From Hoeflea algicola (lineage in GTDB: Bacteria; Pseudomonadota; Alphaproteobacteria; Rhizobiales; Rhizobiaceae): a DNA stretch of 64,000 bases. The stretch is from positions 2,170,001-2,234,000 of the forward strand of contig NZ_JAOVZR010000001.1 in NCBI RefSeq assembly GCF_026619415.1. Reading direction: 5' to 3'. The notes beneath the pieces are model-generated. The model ran no database searches, was not told where the DNA came from, and was given only the letters and a program-made list of their open reading frames with translations. The position numbers were made by a program, and so were the translations under genes. Positions 28,251-37,519 of the stretch are shown one piece after another. The first letter of the stretch is position 1, and each line of letters starts with the position of its first letter.

Positions 28251-28613
28251 TCAGGCCGCAACCGCGTAGGGAGCAAAAGCTTCGGTCAGGCTGCGACGGT
28301 CGAACGGCTTGAGCAGAAAATCATCCGCGCCCGCGCGCTTGCCGGCCATCATCTGCTTGAAATCTTTCTCGATCATCAGGTAATGGATGCGCACATTCTT
28401 GCCGCCATCCATCTGCCGTACCGAGGAAATCAGATCCAGAGCATCGGTCATGCCGGCGTCGACCAGCAGAACCTCGGGCAGTTGCGCATCGCACATGATC
28501 ATCGCCTCGCCCGCGTTTGATGCCTCAATGACCAGGAAATCCAGACCTGTCAGGATGCGCTTGGCTACCTTGCAGATTACGGCGGAATCATCGGCGATCA
28601 TCAAGCGGCGCAT
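28251..28613 (-). CDS. Stand-alone receiver (CheY-like) response regulator
   Basis: A 120-residue protein made only of a receiver domain. Acidic pair Asp8-Asp9, phosphoacceptor Asp52 in LLVDAGM and Lys102 in LLKPFD are present. The usual Thr/Ser of the switch position is not seen; the segment reads HYLMIEKDF near 78-86. The start at 28613 gives MRRLMIADDSAV. Rhizobial genomes carry such a gene between ctrA and chpT, so it probably receives phosphate from or competes for ChpT; that partner link is inference. It is convergent with ctrA. Confidence 0.85.
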   Translation of the reverse strand: MRRLMIADDSAVICKVAKRILTGLDFLVIEASNAGEAMIMCDAQLPEVLLVDAGMTDALDLISSVRQMDGGKNVRIHYLMIEKDFKQMMAGKRAGADDFLLKPFDRRSLTEAFAPYAVAA

Positions 28614-28770
28614 GGCGGCTCTCCTCTTGCTATGTCTTTTGACAGCTCCAATAGCGAGAACCGTCGGTATAGTTGAAAGACTAGCGTGAGGAAGCAAAGA
28701 TTCCGTAATCAGACAGGCTTAACGGAGCGTTGCCGAAAGGATTGGGTTCCCGGCAACGCTCTGATCAAAT

Positions 28771-29427
28771 TCAGGCCGGCGTCGCTTCTGTGCGCTGGGC
28801 GGTAAACACGACTTCATCAGCATTTGCCGAACAGGCCAGCGTCAATCCTGCCTCCTGTGCCAGAAGCACAGTGTAATAGGGCTGGATCGAATGGGCATCG
28901 ATCGCCTCGTCGAGGTCACCGGAATAGATTTCGAGGAATTTTGGCGGCACTCGAACCATCCGGCCCTTGCAGACCAGCCGGAACCGTGGATCGGTTTCCG
29001 GTGTTTCCAGCGTAACATCGATTTCCCCGCCACGCGGAATTGCTCCATAGGCGACCAGGAACAGGTTGAGCAGTAATTTGACCTGGTTCTTGGGAATGAT
29101 CGCCCGCGGGCCGCTCCATTTCACTTCGGTCTTCTTGTCTGCGGACACATAATCGAGAACCGCTTTTTCAGCCTCGCCTGTATCAATCGACGCACCCACC
29201 GAGCCAGATGCGCCAAACGCAAGGCGGGCAAATTTCAGCCTGACCGAGGCATTGAACGCGCTGGTCCGAATCAGGTCCATGGCGTCGGCATCGGCACCGC
29301 CCTCATCGAGCAGTTCGAGCCCGTTGTTGATCGCCCCGACCGGCGAGATGATGTCATGACACACGCGGCTGCACAAAAGCGCAGCCAGGTCTGGGCCTGC
29401 CAAGGTCAAGTTGTGGTTCTTCGACAT
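28771..29427 (-). CDS. chpT: Histidine phosphotransferase ChpT
   Basis: A 218-residue ChpT, the phosphotransfer protein that passes phosphate from CckA to CtrA and CpdR. The phosphorylated histidine is His24 in LCSRVCHDIISPVGAINNG; the C-terminal half is a degenerate ATPase-like fold with no ATP-binding N-box. Start at 29427 (MSKNHNLTLAGPD) is preferred over 29484. It lies 157 bases from the receiver gene on the same strand. Confidence 0.92.
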   Translation of the reverse strand: MSKNHNLTLAGPDLAALLCSRVCHDIISPVGAINNGLELLDEGGADADAMDLIRTSAFNASVRLKFARLAFGASGSVGASIDTGEAEKAVLDYVSADKKTEVKWSGPRAIIPKNQVKLLLNLFLVAYGAIPRGGEIDVTLETPETDPRFRLVCKGRMVRVPPKFLEIYSGDLDEAIDAHSIQPYYTVLLAQEAGLTLACSANADEVVFTAQRTEATPA

Positions 29428-29670
29428 CGAAATCTCCTGTTCGCGCGCCCCGCGCGCCGAATTGTCGTGACAGCAAAATTGCACCAGGTGCGTTTTATCG
29501 CAAGCGCCGCCTCCCGCCGGGTGACCGCAAGGTGGCCTATCGCCCGCCGCACCGGAAGGAATATCGCCCTAAAGACACCACATTTGGTAAACCGCTTATT
29601 AAGATCGGCGCGCCACAATGTGATCAATCTTTCCTGCGGTATCTATCGCCTTGTCAACGGAGTGGACCCC

Positions 29671-30261
29671 ATGATCGCGTCCCGCCTTTACCTTTGCGCC
29701 ATCACCTCATTTTTGCTGTCGCTGCTCGTCGTTGTTGGTTTGGCACCCAGCGCCCATGCCCAGACGGCGGCAAATTCATCTCAATACACAACACAGGAAA
29801 TCGTCGACGCGGGGCACGGCTTCTTCGGGTCCACCTCGGGCGGCCTCGCCAAGATTGTCGAGAAGGCCTTTCAGTCCTACGGGCTCCCCAACGGCTATAT
29901 CCTCGGCCAGGAAGCCTCGGGCGCCTTCATCGGCGGCCTGACCTATGGCGAAGGCGCATTGTTCACCAAGAACGCCGGCCAGCACGATGTCTTCTGGCAG
30001 GGACCGTCGCTGGGCTGGGACTACGGCGGCAGCGGCAACCGGACCATGATGCTGGTCTACAATCTGCCGAGCGTCGAAGGCGTGTATGGCAGGTTTGGCG
30101 GCGTTTCCGGCTCGGCCTACGTGATTGCAGGCCTTGGCATGACCGTGTTGAAGCGCGATGGCGTTCTGGTGGTTCCGATCCGGACCGGCGTCGGCGCACG
30201 TCTCGGCATCAATGTCGGCTATCTCAAGATGACAACGGCGCCGACTTGGAATCCATTCTGA
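29671..30261 (+). CDS. eipA: EipA, DUF1134 envelope integrity protein
   Basis: A 196-residue exported protein. The signal peptide is residues 1-31 (ending APSAHA, then QTAANSS). The mature part is one DUF1134 domain, with YTTQEIVDAGHGFFGSTSGGLAKIVEKAFQ and the GASGAFIGGLTYGEG-type barrel. Brucella EipA is periplasmic, contributes to envelope integrity and has a CtrA link. The gene starts 243 bases from the divergent chpT. A short terminator follows. Confidence 0.92.
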   Translation: MIASRLYLCAITSFLLSLLVVVGLAPSAHAQTAANSSQYTTQEIVDAGHGFFGSTSGGLAKIVEKAFQSYGLPNGYILGQEASGAFIGGLTYGEGALFTKNAGQHDVFWQGPSLGWDYGGSGNRTMMLVYNLPSVEGVYGRFGGVSGSAYVIAGLGMTVLKRDGVLVVPIRTGVGARLGINVGYLKMTTAPTWNPF

Positions 30262-30286
30262 CAATTAGTCTGGAGCCACAGGATGA

Positions 30287-30309
30287 AGCAGCCGCAACGG
30301 CTGCTTTTT
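30287..30309 (+). terminator. Terminator after eipA
   Basis: AGCAGCCG pairs with CGGCTGCT around CAA, followed by five T, starting 26 bases after the eipA stop. Confidence 0.75.
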
Positions 30310-30532
30310 CTTTACAGCAAATTCTCCTCTGGCCTCACCCCGCCGCGGTCTGACCAACCTCCCACACCGACAAAGTTTGCGGCCATGACACGGCAATTTG
30401 AACCTGACCGGGTGTGCAGCAATGACCTGCAATGGAGCAGCTGCTTGCCGAGGTGGGTCTGTCATGCTTAAAGCTTGTTTCCTGGTTCAGACGCGACGAC
30501 ATCGGCCCGGTTTTTGTTAAGATGGATCCACT

Positions 30533-31796
30533 GTGATTGAGTTTGTCCTGCTGTTTGCTCTGGGTTTTCTTGCCGCCGCTCTGGTGGCGCTGATCATCGC
30601 GCCCATTATTCAGCGCCGCGTGGTAACCCTCACCGAGAGGCGCATGCGCGCAAGCGTGCCGCTCTCGGCTGCCGAAATCCGTGCCGAGAAGGATATGGCG
30701 CGCGCTGCTTATGCGGCGGAAAACGCGCGAGATCTCGGTCGACCTCAGGCACAGCCGCGATGAACTCAGCCAAGCGAGCGCCCGCGCCACCCGACTGTCC
30801 GCAAACCTGATCGCTCTGCGCGCGGAAAAAATCGACGCCGAACAGACGATCGAGGCCAAGGATGCCAGTATTCGTGATCTCAGCGCCGACCTGCACAAGC
30901 GTGAGGAAGAGATCATCAATCTCACCGCTGAATTGGGTGTGGCAACACGATTGGCCGAAGCCCGCCAGCATGAAATCGAGCACCGCAACGATCAGATCAA
31001 CCGCCTTGGTTCCGAAATCGAGGAGATGCGCATCGATCTGGTGACGCTCGACACCGAAGCGGAAAACTTCAAATCGCAGATCCGCGAGCTGCGCGACGAA
31101 CGCCGCGCTTTGCGTGAAACGCTCAAGGAAACCGAAGCGGCAAACCAGGATCTGTCGTTCCGCCTGAACCGCGAGGAAACTCGTCTCGCCGAGATCGAGC
31201 AGAAGCTGGCAACCACCATCACAAAGCTCACGGACCGCGAAGATGCGCTGGACCGACGCAGCGCGGATGTCGAGCGCTACAAACAGAAAAACAAGGACAT
31301 GTCGAACGAACTGAGGTCAGTCAAACGCGACCTCAGGGATGCCCAGAAGACTGCACGCGCAGCAGGGGTACCCGACAAGCCCGAGCGCGCCACCACCAAT
31401 GAGCGTCGGGTGGAGAATGCGTCGCAGCCGGTTTTGGCGACAAGCCGTGACGACAATGACGTCGCCAACAACAGCGATGACGAGCCTGCCGACTTCGAAG
31501 GTGCGGACGATATTGCCGAAGATCTGTCCGAGGATGAAAAAATCGACCGGCTTCGCGCCCGCCAGGCAGCGCTGATCGAGCGGCTGATGAAAGCCAACAA
31601 GAGCGGCAATGATGCAGCCCTGCGGCGCGAAATTGCCGCCGTCGCCGCCATGATGGTGGAACTGACCGCCAGCCGTGATGGGCCCGCGTCACCGATTCGC
31701 AAGATTCTCAAAGGCAGCGAAGAGCCCAACCGGGCGAGCAATTCAGGCCCGAGTCTTGCAGACCGTGCCCGCCAGATGCTGGATGCCAGCCACTGA
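30533..31796 (+). pseudogene. Membrane-anchored coiled-coil protein, frameshifted
   Basis: One membrane protein split by a one-base change. The first frame (from a GTG at 30533) gives a single membrane helix (about residues 3-24) and RAEKDMARAAYAAENAR; the second, from about 30731, gives 350 residues of charged coiled coil (EEEIINLTAELG, RNDQINRLGSEIEEMR, QIRELRDERRAL) with an acidic disordered tail and a C-terminal helical end. Removing one base near 30728-30731 joins the frames (AENARISVDLR) as 420 residues. I cannot assign a function; coiled-coil membrane proteins of this type are common in Rhizobiales. Confidence 0.7.
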
Positions 31797-31912
31797 GGCG
31801 GCTGCCCGTGCACTATCCTGGGTGGATCAGATCAGTCTCGTATTTCGCCCAATCGATACAAATGCGCCGGGTCGATCTGTCCCATTTCCAGCGGCTTTCG
31901 GCGCGATCGCAG

Positions 31913-32752
31913 TTAGCGACTGGTCCGGCCCATCCGGCTCGCCGCATGCCACAACGCAATGCCGCTCGCTGTCGCCACGTTAAGGCTGTCGAGCCCTGGC
32001 GCCTGCTCAATTCTGAGCGTCTTCACCCGGTTGATGATTTCCTCGGGCAATCCCTCGCCTTCGGTTCCGGCCAGCAGTGCGACCCGGCGGCCAGGCTGAA
32101 AATCGCTCAGCGCTTCGGTGCCGCGCGGTGACAATCCGACGACCTCGAAACCGTGGCTCGACAATTCGGCCACCAGCTCAGTAATCGAACCGCCGCGGCA
32201 GAACGGAACCCTGAGCGCCGCGCCGACCGAAACCCGGATAGCCTTGCGGTACAAGGGATCGCAGCAGCTATCGTCGAGCACGACGCCATCGGCGCCAAAC
32301 ACCCCGGCATTGCGAAAGATGCCGCCGATATTGTCATGATTGGCAATGCCGCAGGCCGCCACCAGCAATGCTTGTTCCGGCAATCGGGAAATGAATTCAC
32401 GCAATCCCGCCACCGGCAGGTGCCGCCCCAGCGCCAGAACCCCGCGATGCATGGCAAATCCGACGGCCGCATCAATCACCTCACGCCCGGCGACATAGAC
32501 CGGACAGTCCGGATCGAGCTGCGCGATCAGCTCGCTCAACCCGGCAACACGGTTTTCCAGGATCAGGACCTTTTCGATCACGAACCGCTTGTGATCTGCC
32601 TCGGCGTCGGCAAGCGCCTGCAGCACCACCCGGCCTTCGGCGATGAAACGGTTGCCGCGCCCCGCCAGATCGCGATCGCGCATCGCGGTAAATTCGGCGA
32701 TGCGCGGATCTGCAGGGTCGGTAACAGGCGTCAGGCGCGCCGGCGCGGTCAT
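31913..32752 (-). CDS. SpoU/TrmH family RNA 2'-O-methyltransferase
   Basis: A 279-residue knotted (SPOUT) methyltransferase using S-adenosylmethionine. The N-terminal substrate domain covers residues 1-100. SPOUT motif 1 is NHDNIGGIFRNAGVFGADGVVLD near 138-160, motif 2 LLAGTEGEGLPEEIINR near 228-244 and motif 3 LDSLNVATASGIALW near 255-269. The target nucleotide is not predictable. Its start is three bases from the end of the DUF6476-like gene upstream, so they are co-transcribed. Confidence 0.9.
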   Translation of the reverse strand: MTAPARLTPVTDPADPRIAEFTAMRDRDLAGRGNRFIAEGRVVLQALADAEADHKRFVIEKVLILENRVAGLSELIAQLDPDCPVYVAGREVIDAAVGFAMHRGVLALGRHLPVAGLREFISRLPEQALLVAACGIANHDNIGGIFRNAGVFGADGVVLDDSCCDPLYRKAIRVSVGAALRVPFCRGGSITELVAELSSHGFEVVGLSPRGTEALSDFQPGRRVALLAGTEGEGLPEEIINRVKTLRIEQAPGLDSLNVATASGIALWHAASRMGRTSR

Positions 32753-32754
32753 GC

Positions 32755-33150
32755 TCAGCGGTTGATCACGACGATGTCGCCGACATTGCGGCCCACCGAC
32801 AAATCATGAATGATCAGCCGTCGCGACCCATCCTCGGCCCGGCCGAAAAACCCGATGCGGGTGCCGTCAAGCGACACGCTTTCGACCGTAAACCCCTGCG
32901 GCAGCCCCGCCACGGCCTCGACCGGTGCATCGGCGGGCACCGTCATAGACGAGCTGGAAGGTACCTTGGCCGCAACATTTGAATCGTCGCTGCGCGTGAA
33001 TTTATAGACAATTGCGCCCAGCACGGCCATAAGGCCGATGAACATGATGGCGATCGACACGGCCAGCAGCCGTACCATCTTGCGCCGCACCTTTTCCATA
33101 TCCGGATCAAGCGGCTTTTCGTCGAGATCGTCCTCGTTGACTTGCGACAT
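32755..33150 (-). CDS. DUF6476-like single-pass membrane protein
   Basis: A 131-residue small protein with one membrane helix (LLAVSIAIMFIGLMAVLGAIVYKF, near residues 28-51), an acidic cytoplasmic N-terminus and a periplasmic domain whose motif is LDGTRIGFFGRAEDGSRRLIIHD, typical of a Rhizobiales conserved family. The start at 33150 (MSQVNEDDLDE) is chosen. It is in an operon with the methyltransferase gene and divergent from rluD 29 bases away. Function unknown. Confidence 0.75.
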   Translation of the reverse strand: MSQVNEDDLDEKPLDPDMEKVRRKMVRLLAVSIAIMFIGLMAVLGAIVYKFTRSDDSNVAAKVPSSSSMTVPADAPVEAVAGLPQGFTVESVSLDGTRIGFFGRAEDGSRRLIIHDLSVGRNVGDIVVINR

Positions 33151-33179
33151 TACCATTCCTTGCCGGGCGGACCCTGAAA

Positions 33180-34229
33180 TTGAAGAACGCGACACCGTTT
33201 ACCGAAGCCCAGCCCGATAGGGAACCCCACGCGGCGCCTGAAATCCTTGTGGCGGGCGAAGATGCCGAAGGCCGGCTTGATGTCTGGCTGGCGGCGACGC
33301 TCGAACCCGACATTTCTCGTAGCCGGGTCAAGGCGCTGATCGAGGCCGGCGCGGTCAGTGTCAACGGCAAGACCGCCACCCACGCCAAGCACAAGATCCA
33401 GGCGGGCGACCAGGTTGAACTGGTCATGCCCGAGCCCGAGGACCCGATTCCGCAGGGCGAGGATATCGCGCTGGATATCCTGTATGAGGATGCCGACCTG
33501 ATCGTGCTCAACAAGCAGGCCGGTCTGGTGGTGCATCCCGGCGCCGGCAACTGGACCGGAACCCTGGTCAACGCCCTGATCCACCATTGCGGCGACAGCC
33601 TGTCGGGGATTGGCGGCGTGCGCCGGCCCGGCATCGTCCACCGGCTCGACCGCGACACCACCGGTGTGATGGTGGTGGCAAAGAACGATCTCGCCCACCG
33701 CCATCTCGCAGAACAATTCGCTGACCATGGCCTCACCGGCCCGCTGGAGCGCGCCTACCAGGCGCTCGTCTGGGGCAAGCCGCACGGGCTCAAGGGCACC
33801 ATCAATGCCAGCCTTGGTCGCGGTCGCGACCGCATTCGCCGCGCCGTGCGCAAGGATGACGGCGACGATGTCCGCCACGCCGTGACCCATTATCTGGTCA
33901 CCGAGCGCTATGAGGAAAAGCCCGACGGATCCTGCGCCGGCTCGATGGTGGAATGCCGTCTCGAAACCGGTCGCACCCACCAGATCCGGGTGCACATGGC
34001 CCATATTGGCCATCCGTTGGTGGGCGATGCCGAATATGGCGGCGCTTTCCGGACCAAGGCCAACCGGCTGCCCGACAATGTCCGCGAGACCGTCAACGCC
34101 TTCTCGCGTCAGGCGCTGCACGCATTTCTGTTGGTATTCGAGCACCCGGCAAGTGGCGAAACCATGCGTTTCGAGGCACCGTTGCCGCCGGATATGGAAG
34201 AATTGCGGCTGGCTTTTGCAAGCCTCTGA
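33180..34229 (+). CDS. rluD: RluA-family 23S rRNA pseudouridine synthase (RluD-type)
   Basis: A 349-residue pseudouridine synthase. The S4 RNA-binding domain is at about residues 26-85 (LDVWLAATLEPDISRSRVKALIEAGAVSVNG) and the catalytic motif PGIVHRLDRDTTGVMVVAK near 150, with Asp in HRLDRDT. The C-terminal motif LETGRTHQIRVHMAHIGHPLVGD is normal. RluD-type enzymes modify helix 69 of 23S rRNA. It is divergent from the DUF6476-like gene and 160 bases upstream of rpoH. Confidence 0.9.
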   Translation: MKNATPFTEAQPDREPHAAPEILVAGEDAEGRLDVWLAATLEPDISRSRVKALIEAGAVSVNGKTATHAKHKIQAGDQVELVMPEPEDPIPQGEDIALDILYEDADLIVLNKQAGLVVHPGAGNWTGTLVNALIHHCGDSLSGIGGVRRPGIVHRLDRDTTGVMVVAKNDLAHRHLAEQFADHGLTGPLERAYQALVWGKPHGLKGTINASLGRGRDRIRRAVRKDDGDDVRHAVTHYLVTERYEEKPDGSCAGSMVECRLETGRTHQIRVHMAHIGHPLVGDAEYGGAFRTKANRLPDNVRETVNAFSRQALHAFLLVFEHPASGETMRFEAPLPPDMEELRLAFASL

Positions 34230-34272
34230 CCGGCGGGACCCCTGCAATCACGCGAGCGTGAGCCGTTTGCAC

Positions 34273-34301
34273 CTTGATCCCGGGTTTCGCCACAATTAGA
34301 T
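34273..34301 (+). promoter_or_regulatory. Candidate promoter for rpoH
   Basis: CTTGAT (34273-34278) and TTAGAT (34296-34301) are separated by 17 bases and lie upstream of the rpoH GTG at 34390. The match to sigma-70 boxes is moderate. Confidence 0.4.
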
Positions 34302-34389
34302 GACACCTAGACAGGTTCGAACGCATCGTCCGGTTCGAGCCGGGAAGCTTGCCGTCAGGAAGCTGAAATTCGGGAGAAAGGGTGCTGTT

Positions 34390-35291
34390 GTGGCCCAATC
34401 AAGTATGCCAACAATCTCCGCAGGCGAGAACGGTCTTAACCGTTACCTAGCGGAAATTCGCCGGTTCCCCATGCTGGAGCCTCAGGAAGAATACATGCTC
34501 GCCAAGCGTTTCCTCGAACATGAGGACACCAAGGCGGCGCACAAGCTCGTCACCAGCCATCTCCGGCTGGTCGCCAAGATCGCCATGGGCTATCGCGGCT
34601 ACGGCCTGCCGATCGGGAAGTGATCTCCGAGGGCAATGTCGGGCTGATGCAGGCGGTCAAGAAATTCGATCCGGAACGCGGTTTCCGGCTTGCCACCTAC
34701 GCCATGTGGTGGATCAAGGCCTCTATCCAGGAATACATTCTGCGCTCCTGGAGCCTCGTCAAGATGGGCACCACCGCCAACCAGAAGCGGCTGTTCTTCA
34801 ACCTGCGCAAGGTCAAGAGCAAGATTCAGGCTGTCGAGGATGGCGACCTGCGCCCCGACCAGGTGGCTGAAATCGCCACCAAGCTCAATGTCTCGGAAGC
34901 CGAAGTGATTTCGATGAACCGGCGGCTTGCAGGCGACGCCTCGCTGAACGCGCCGATCAAGGCTTCCGAGGGCGAATCCGGCCAATGGCAGGACTGGCTG
35001 GTCGACACATCCGAGAGCCAGGAAGACATGCTGGTCGAACAGGATCAGCTTGAAGGCCGCCGAGCCATGCTGCAGGGCGCGCTCGACGTGCTCAACGAGC
35101 GCGAACGGCGTATCTTCGAGGCGCGGCGTCTGCGTGACGATCCGATCACGCTGGAAGACCTGTCGACCGAATTCAGCATCAGCCGCGAGCGGGTGCGCCA
35201 GATCGAGGTTCGCGCTTTTGAGAAGGTCCAGGACGCCGTCCAGAAGGCCGCTGCTGCGCGCGACAAGGCACTGGTCACCGTCGCCGACTGA
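34390..35291 (+). pseudogene. rpoH: RNA polymerase heat-shock sigma factor RpoH, frameshifted
   Basis: A sigma-32 protein whose gene is broken. Residues from GTG 34390 (AQSSMPTISAGENGLNRYLAEI) to GYRGYGLPIG match region 1.2/2, then an in-frame TGA at 34621-34623 ends it. The next frame from 34620 begins VISEGNVGLMQAVKKFDPERGF and runs to the end of region 4. Adding one base at 34615-34617 (GGG to GGxG) gives GLPIGEVISEG and 300 residues, the usual RpoH length. Read error is more likely than loss of a core sigma factor, though rhizobia often have two rpoH genes. A terminator follows. Confidence 0.85.
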
Positions 35292-35318
35292 CCGCACACT
35301 GATTGCGAAACATTTGCG

Positions 35319-35350
35319 ACCCCGGAAGCGCCCCCCGCTTTCGGGGTTTT
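35319..35350 (+). terminator. Terminator after rpoH
   Basis: ACCCCGGAAGCG pairs with CGCTTTCGGGGT (one wobble) around five C, followed by TTTT and a T-rich stretch. It starts 27 bases after the rpoH stop. Confidence 0.8.
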
Positions 35351-35447
35351 GTTTGCGTGGGTTTTGGGGACCGGCATTGCCCCGTCATGCTCGGCACAAA
35401 CCTTCGTCATCCTCGGTCTCCAAGGCGCCATTCCGATCATCCGTGTG

Positions 35448-35545
35448 CCGGACTTGATCCGGCATCCAGCGACCCGGCGTCTGCCGGGTCAAAGGACTCT
35501 TTCCGCCCAAGGACTTGGACGTGCTGGATACCGGATCAAGTCCGG
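35448..35545. repeat. Nested palindromic element
   Basis: A 23-base arm at 35448-35470 pairs with 35523-35545 (22 of 23), with an inner hairpin GACCCGGC...GCCGGGTC at 35471-35490. The arms carry CCGGACTTGATCCGG, typical of short palindromic elements scattered in alphaproteobacterial genomes. Confidence 0.75.
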
Positions 35546-36340
35546 TAAGACGGTGTGGAGTGATCGCGCCCGCAATGCGTCGCGGCATGTATGTCCTGTC
35601 CCGCCAGCCCACCATCCACACCAAAACCCCGCGCGCGAAACATAACTCGCCGACGGCCTGGGGTATGTGCTGGTCCGGCAAAAACAATCCGGACTTGTGG
35701 GGCGCGGGCGAATGGCCCGTGGTGCTATGGAGTATGTGGCTTGGCGCAGTCAGCCGCGCCCCACCGGTGAGGGACACATGCGCCTTCCGGGCGCACATGG
35801 GGCTCCTCCCCGCGATCAGGTCGACACAGTCCCGGACGGTTTCGTCTCGTTCGGCTGAACCGCCAACCGAACCCGCCCACTCCCGATCTGCTCCCGGCCT
35901 CAATACCGTCCAGCCTGATCAGGCCTTGTCAGGACCAGCGTCTTTCGACGCCGCCGGTGCTGGCGCGGACCAGCAGGTCTCCGGTTCCGGCTTTTTTGCC
36001 GGAATGTTCCCAATCGCCGAGTTTCTGGCCCGCAGGTACGGTGCCCGTACGCCAGAACTCACCGCCTCCCGCCGGCCAAGGCTCCGTCAGCCCCGGCCAT
36101 CCGCTTGGAACGGAAGGTCGGATGAGTGTGGCACGGGGGCAAAGGGTGTGGAAAAAATGGTGGGATTTTTTGGATGGGGTGAGTGCTTGTTGCGTCGAAA
36201 ATGAATGGCTACTGTCTTTCATGCAATGTGGCTCTGGCGCAATAGGAACAAATAACCAGCACACACCGATTAGGAGTTAACGACAGACCGCTGTCTTATC
36301 GATTGAACCCTGCTATGATACGCAACCTAGGGAGTCATGC
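35546..36340. other. Non-coding stretch before the Shedu-type gene
   Basis: About 800 bases with no recognisable protein. It contains a short inverted repeat (GTCCGG/CCGGAC at 35673-35694) and, near its right end, a possible -10 box TATGAT at 36314-36319 and an AGGGAG ribosome site at 36329-36334 serving the next gene. The rest is unassigned. Confidence 0.45.
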
Positions 36341-37519
36341 ATGGACGATGTCAGCGAGCAAGAAATCCATCTTCACATGAGGACCGACAAGACCTACGTC
36401 AGCCCGGTTTTTAAAGGCTTTGTGGGCGAGAAGGTCCGGATTGCGAACAAGGTTATCGACAATCCGGGCGGCCACGAATTCGGGCTGGTCAAGGACGAGA
36501 TCGTGCTTCGAGAAACGCCCGCCGGGCGCTTCCAGATCAAGGCAACCTTCTTTGAGGCCAGCCGCGGTATCCAGACGCTCACCATCCAGAAGTTCACGAA
36601 GACCGGAGCCAAGGAATACTTTACATTTCGGCCCAACGAAATCACCCGACTGCTCAAGTTCCTGACAGACATTAAGCGAATTAATTTCCCCGACGAAGGT
36701 AAGATTAACATCTCGGACGCGGATCTTGAGCAGTTGCTGCTCAGCCCGGCCCAGATGAAGCGATTGGCAGCCGACAACCAACCGCTACTCGCAGAACTGG
36801 CCCGCAACGAGATCACGACCGAAGACGTCATCGCGCTAGGCTATCGCAAACGTGAGCTCCGCACATTCGAACGTCTTCTGACGGAGCAAGCCTTCTTTCA
36901 GGCCACGCGGGAGCACCGAGGCCTTACGCCGGAGGGTGTGTGGCAGAAGTTCTTCGAGCGCAATGCATGGATTTTCGGCACCAGCCTGTCGCTGATCCAC
37001 TTCGGTCCGCTCGACAACCGCAAGATGGAACAGGTCGTTCGAGGGTTTTCGGTCACCGGTCCAGGTAAGCGCGTCGATGCGCTGCTCCGATCAAATGCAG
37101 TCGTATCGACGACTTGCTTTGTGGAGATTAAGCGACACGACACAGCTCTTGTCACCGATGACCAGTATCGGTCCGGTATCTGGCAACCGTCCAAAGAACT
37201 GTCGGGGGCCGTCGCCCAGATACAGGGAACCGTGGCGTCGGCATTAGACCAATGGCACTCGCAGGAAACTGTGTATGCCGTCGACGGTACCCCGACGGGA
37301 GAAATCCTATTCACCACCGAACCGCGCTCATATGTCATATGCGGCTGCCTTTCGGAGTTTCAGACAGCCCCCGGGGTCAATGACCGAAAGTTCCGTTCGT
37401 TCGAACTCTTTCGCCGGAATCTTTTGCGGCCGGAGGTGGTCACATTCGATGAACTCTACCAAAGGGCGCGGATGATCGTTGAGGCAGATCAGGGAACAAC
37501 AGACGCCAACCATGCCTGA
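36341..37519 (+). CDS. sduA: Shedu-type anti-phage nuclease (SduA, DUF4263)
   Basis: A 392-residue protein with a C-terminal DUF4263 (Shedu) PD-(D/E)XK nuclease domain. Visible are ERNAWIFG near residues 206-213, Asp246 in GKRVDALL, Glu262 and Lys264 in FVEIKRHD, and glutamines near 293-295. The N-terminal 170 residues have no recognised fold and look family-specific; they may sense infection. AGGGAG 6 bases upstream fixes the start. The next gene overlaps its end by 8 bases. Family knowledge: Shedu protects against phages as a single-gene system, probably by cleaving DNA. Confidence 0.8.
   Translation: MDDVSEQEIHLHMRTDKTYVSPVFKGFVGEKVRIANKVIDNPGGHEFGLVKDEIVLRETPAGRFQIKATFFEASRGIQTLTIQKFTKTGAKEYFTFRPNEITRLLKFLTDIKRINFPDEGKINISDADLEQLLLSPAQMKRLAADNQPLLAELARNEITTEDVIALGYRKRELRTFERLLTEQAFFQATREHRGLTPEGVWQKFFERNAWIFGTSLSLIHFGPLDNRKMEQVVRGFSVTGPGKRVDALLRSNAVVSTTCFVEIKRHDTALVTDDQYRSGIWQPSKELSGAVAQIQGTVASALDQWHSQETVYAVDGTPTGEILFTTEPRSYVICGCLSEFQTAPGVNDRKFRSFELFRRNLLRPEVVTFDELYQRARMIVEADQGTTDANHA

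Noticed and set aside
33150-34247. 365-codon open frame antisense to rluD
   Set aside because: rluD carries catalytic motifs; the antisense frame has none.
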